Source: Micavibrio sp.
Lineage (GTDB): Bacteria; Pseudomonadota; Alphaproteobacteria; Micavibrionales; Micavibrionaceae
Length of the DNA stretch: 6,210 nucleotides
Assembly: GCA_027051315.1 (NCBI GenBank)
Contig: JALTZE010000034.1
Span: 1 to 6,210 of the forward strand
Reading direction: 5' to 3'
The notes below the pieces were generated by a model, which was not told the origin of the DNA, ran no database searches, and saw nothing but the letters and a program-made list of their open reading frames with translations. Below are positions 4,159 to 6,210 of the stretch, piece by piece. Both the position numbers and the translations under genes were made by a program. How positions within the stretch are numbered: the first letter of the stretch is position 1; each line of letters begins with the position of its first letter.

Positions 4159-6210
4159 CTAATATAAACCGCCTGTTCCTGTAGTTGCAGAATCTTCTAT
4201 AGAGCCACTTACAGCTGGCATAACACTTATTCCCTTACCATCAAGTATATAGATTTTATCTGTAGGTTCTGTTCCTGCAACAAATGCTTCCCATATTACT
4301 TCTTCATCTCCTGCTTTTGCTCTTGCTCCTGTTTTGGCATTTATTTTCACATTTTTTATACCAGGAGGTATTCTAAACGGTGTAGCGGGACTATTTTTTA
4401 GTGCTTCTTTCATGAAATCACGGAATATAGGAACTGCTACTGATGAGCCTGTTTCCCTTCTTCCCAATGATATTGGTTCATCAAATCCCACGAACACTCC
4501 AACAGTAAGGTCGGGGGAAAATCCTATAAACCATGCATCTTTGGAATCATTTGTTGTGCCTGTTTTTCCTGCAAGAGGACGACCTAAAGCTTTTATTCTT
4601 ATGCCTGTTCCTCTTAAGACTACTCCTTCTAACATAGATACTGTTTGGTAAACAGTTCTGGCATCATCAAGCTGCTGTCTTTCATCAGGCAATTCAGGTA
4701 CTTCTTGCCCTTCCCATTTTACCATTGGACCACATTTTTTACATTTTCTATTATCATGGCGGAATATTGTTTTTCCCCTTCTATCTTGTATTTTATCAAT
4801 GAAAGTAGGAGTTATCTTCTTTCCACCATTTACAAGCATTGCGTAAGCAGTTGTAAGTTTTATCAAAGTTGTTTCACCTGCACCTAATGAATTTGCAAGT
4901 AAAGGCTCCATATCCTCATCAACACCGTATTTCGCAGCATATTCAGAAATTGTTTCCATTCCAATAAAATCAGCAAGCCTAACAGTCATAAGATTTTTAG
5001 ATTTTTCTATACCTTTTCTTATTGGTGTAGGACCATAATATTCATTTGAATAATTTGAAGGACGCCATTTACCAAGACCAGCGCCTTGGTCTATAACAAA
5101 TGGAGCATCAAGAACTAAAGTAGCTGGAGTAAAACCTTTGTTAAGAGCTGCTAGATAAACAAAAGGTTTGAATGCTGAACCTGGTTGTCTTTTGGCTTGT
5201 GTAGCACGATTAAACACAGATGCCTTATAGCTCCATCCCCCTTGCATTGCTAAGACTCTGCCTGTATGTGGGTCTATTGCTATTATTGCTCCTTGGACAT
5301 CTGGTATTTGTTGAAGATTATATAAATTATCTCCCTTTTTAGAAACCATTATTACATCACCAATATTAAATATATCAGCTGTAGATTTAGGTTTTGAACC
5401 AAGTTTTCTATTTTTTAGCTGTTTTCTTGCCCATTTTGTATCATCAAGAAGTATTTTTCCTTTTCCTCCACCTGATAATATTATATGTGCCGTATTTTTT
5501 TCCGTTTTTACAACGGCAGCAAGTTTCCATTCTGGTAACATTGCTTTGGGCTTTTTTATTTTTGAAAGTTCGAAAGCAATATCATCGATTTTATTTATGG
5601 ACGTAATAGAACCACGCCAGCCATGCCGTTTATCATATGCCATAAGACCTTTACGTAGTTCTTTGATTGCTATTTCCTGTAAGCTAGGATTTAGGGTTGC
5701 TTTTACGAATAATCCGCCTCCATATAAACCCTCTTCTCCATATTTTTCTTTAAGTTCTTTTCTTATCTCTTCAGAAAAATATGGGGCATCAACTAATTTT
5801 GTTTCATCTTTCTTATATGTTTTTAATGGTAGATGTTTTGCCATATCTGCTTGGGATTTTGTTATATAACCATCTTCGGCCATTCTTTCTAAAACCCAAT
5901 TTCTTCTGGTTACTGCTTCGTCATAATTTTTATCAGGATTATAGTTATTAGGTGCTTTTGGTAGTGCAGCAAGATATGCTGCCTCAGCAGGTGTAAGCTC
6001 TTCTAATGATTTATTGAAATAGTTTAAAGATGCAGCAGCAACACCATATGCTCCCTTACCAAGATAAATCTCATTAAGATATAATTCTAGAATCCTATCC
6101 TTGCTTAGAGCTTTTTCCATTTTATATGCCAATATGGCTTCTTTGATTTTCCTTGTGTATGAAAGTTCATTACTTAAAAGGAAATTCTTTGCCACTTGTT
6201 GTGTTATTGT
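4159..6210 (-). CDS. mrcA: Class A penicillin-binding protein 1A, N terminus missing
   Basis: The frame is open to base 6210 (683 residues in the window, TAG stop at 4161-4159), so the gene enters from the right edge. A GTG at 6195-6193 is not a start: it is the Val in T-I-T-Q-Q-V-A-K-N, a core motif of the GT51 glycosyltransferase. The enzyme polymerises lipid II into glycan chains and cross-links them in the periplasm, anchored by an N-terminal helix that lies outside the window. Numbering residues from that Val: the rest of GT51 with RKIKEAILAYKMEKAL and ILELYLNEIYLG (15-46), an OB-like insert of roughly 190-300, then the transpeptidase with active-site S-A-F-K (Ser340, codon 5178-5176), S-K-N (399-401) and K-T-G (544-546). 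All catalytic motifs of the transpeptidase are intact. A C-K-K-C pair (485, 488) lies between S-K-N and K-T-G. The C terminus is Gly-Thr-Gly-Gly-Leu-Tyr. Family members are about 800-850 residues, so roughly 120-160 are absent, including the first GT51 catalytic Glu. Confidence 0.95.
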   Translation of the reverse strand, partial: TITQQVAKNFLLSNELSYTRKIKEAILAYKMEKALSKDRILELYLNEIYLGKGAYGVAAASLNYFNKSLEELTPAEAAYLAALPKAPNNYNPDKNYDEAVTRRNWVLERMAEDGYITKSQADMAKHLPLKTYKKDETKLVDAPYFSEEIRKELKEKYGEEGLYGGGLFVKATLNPSLQEIAIKELRKGLMAYDKRHGWRGSITSINKIDDIAFELSKIKKPKAMLPEWKLAAVVKTEKNTAHIILSGGGKGKILLDDTKWARKQLKNRKLGSKPKSTADIFNIGDVIMVSKKGDNLYNLQQIPDVQGAIIAIDPHTGRVLAMQGGWSYKASVFNRATQAKRQPGSAFKPFVYLAALNKGFTPATLVLDAPFVIDQGAGLGKWRPSNYSNEYYGPTPIRKGIEKSKNLMTVRLADFIGMETISEYAAKYGVDEDMEPLLANSLGAGETTLIKLTTAYAMLVNGGKKITPTFIDKIQDRRGKTIFRHDNRKCKKCGPMVKWEGQEVPELPDERQQLDDARTVYQTVSMLEGVVLRGTGIRIKALGRPLAGKTGTTNDSKDAWFIGFSPDLTVGVFVGFDEPISLGRRETGSSVAVPIFRDFMKEALKNSPATPFRIPPGIKNVKINAKTGARAKAGDEEVIWEAFVAGTEPTDKIYILDGKGISVMPAVSGSIEDSATTGTGGLY

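Noticed and set aside
4334..5869. Several plus-strand open frames of 70-107 codons
   Set aside because: They lie opposite the intact PBP1A gene, have no recognisable domains and are explained by the codon use of the real gene.
6193..6195. GTG as start of the PBP1A gene
   Set aside because: It falls within the T-I-T-Q-Q-V-A-K-N motif of the GT51 domain, and the frame stays open to the window edge. The gene simply continues beyond it.

Overview
The window is AT-rich chromosomal sequence that looks like an alphaproteobacterium, possibly a host-associated one. Three things point that way. The cold-shock protein carries two cold-shock domains, a layout typical of Alphaproteobacteria. The acyl-CoA ligase has the alphaproteobacterial form, with a Leu-Pro-Phe-Pro-Lys hydrophobic patch. 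The penicillin-binding protein has a C-x-x-C insert and a Gly-Thr-Gly-Gly-Leu-Tyr tail, which I associate with alphaproteobacterial PBP1A. The genus cannot be fixed from the sequence alone. I see no tRNA, rRNA, CRISPR array or transposase gene.

Layout from left to right: (1) 1-558, minus strand, the N-terminal 186 codons of a DUF3800 protein (predicted RNase H-like fold) that runs off the left edge. (2) 675-1211, minus strand, a double cold-shock-domain protein. (3) 1212-1487, a 276-base divergent intergenic region. It holds a probable promoter for each flanking gene and, between them, a run of four inverted repeats (1293-1405) that is clearly richer in GC than its surroundings and contains a 25-codon minus-strand ORF. 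(4) 1488-3176, plus strand, a complete FadD-type long-chain fatty acid CoA ligase. (5) 3326-4093, plus strand, a pentapeptide-repeat protein with a C-terminal membrane segment and a short two-cysteine tail. (6) 4159-6210, minus strand, a class A penicillin-binding protein (PBP1A type) that lacks its N terminus because the window ends. It is convergent with the pentapeptide gene, and a 12-bp-stem hairpin lies between them.

The genes do not form one pathway. FadD activates fatty acids, PBP1A builds peptidoglycan, and the cold-shock protein is a probable RNA chaperone; these are housekeeping functions. The DUF3800 and pentapeptide genes look like accessory cargo set among them. The items most worth following up are the inverted-repeat cluster with its embedded Cys-rich small ORF, and the membrane-tethered pentapeptide protein, whose repeats seem to have grown by 15/30-bp duplications. 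I found no convincing new multi-gene system.
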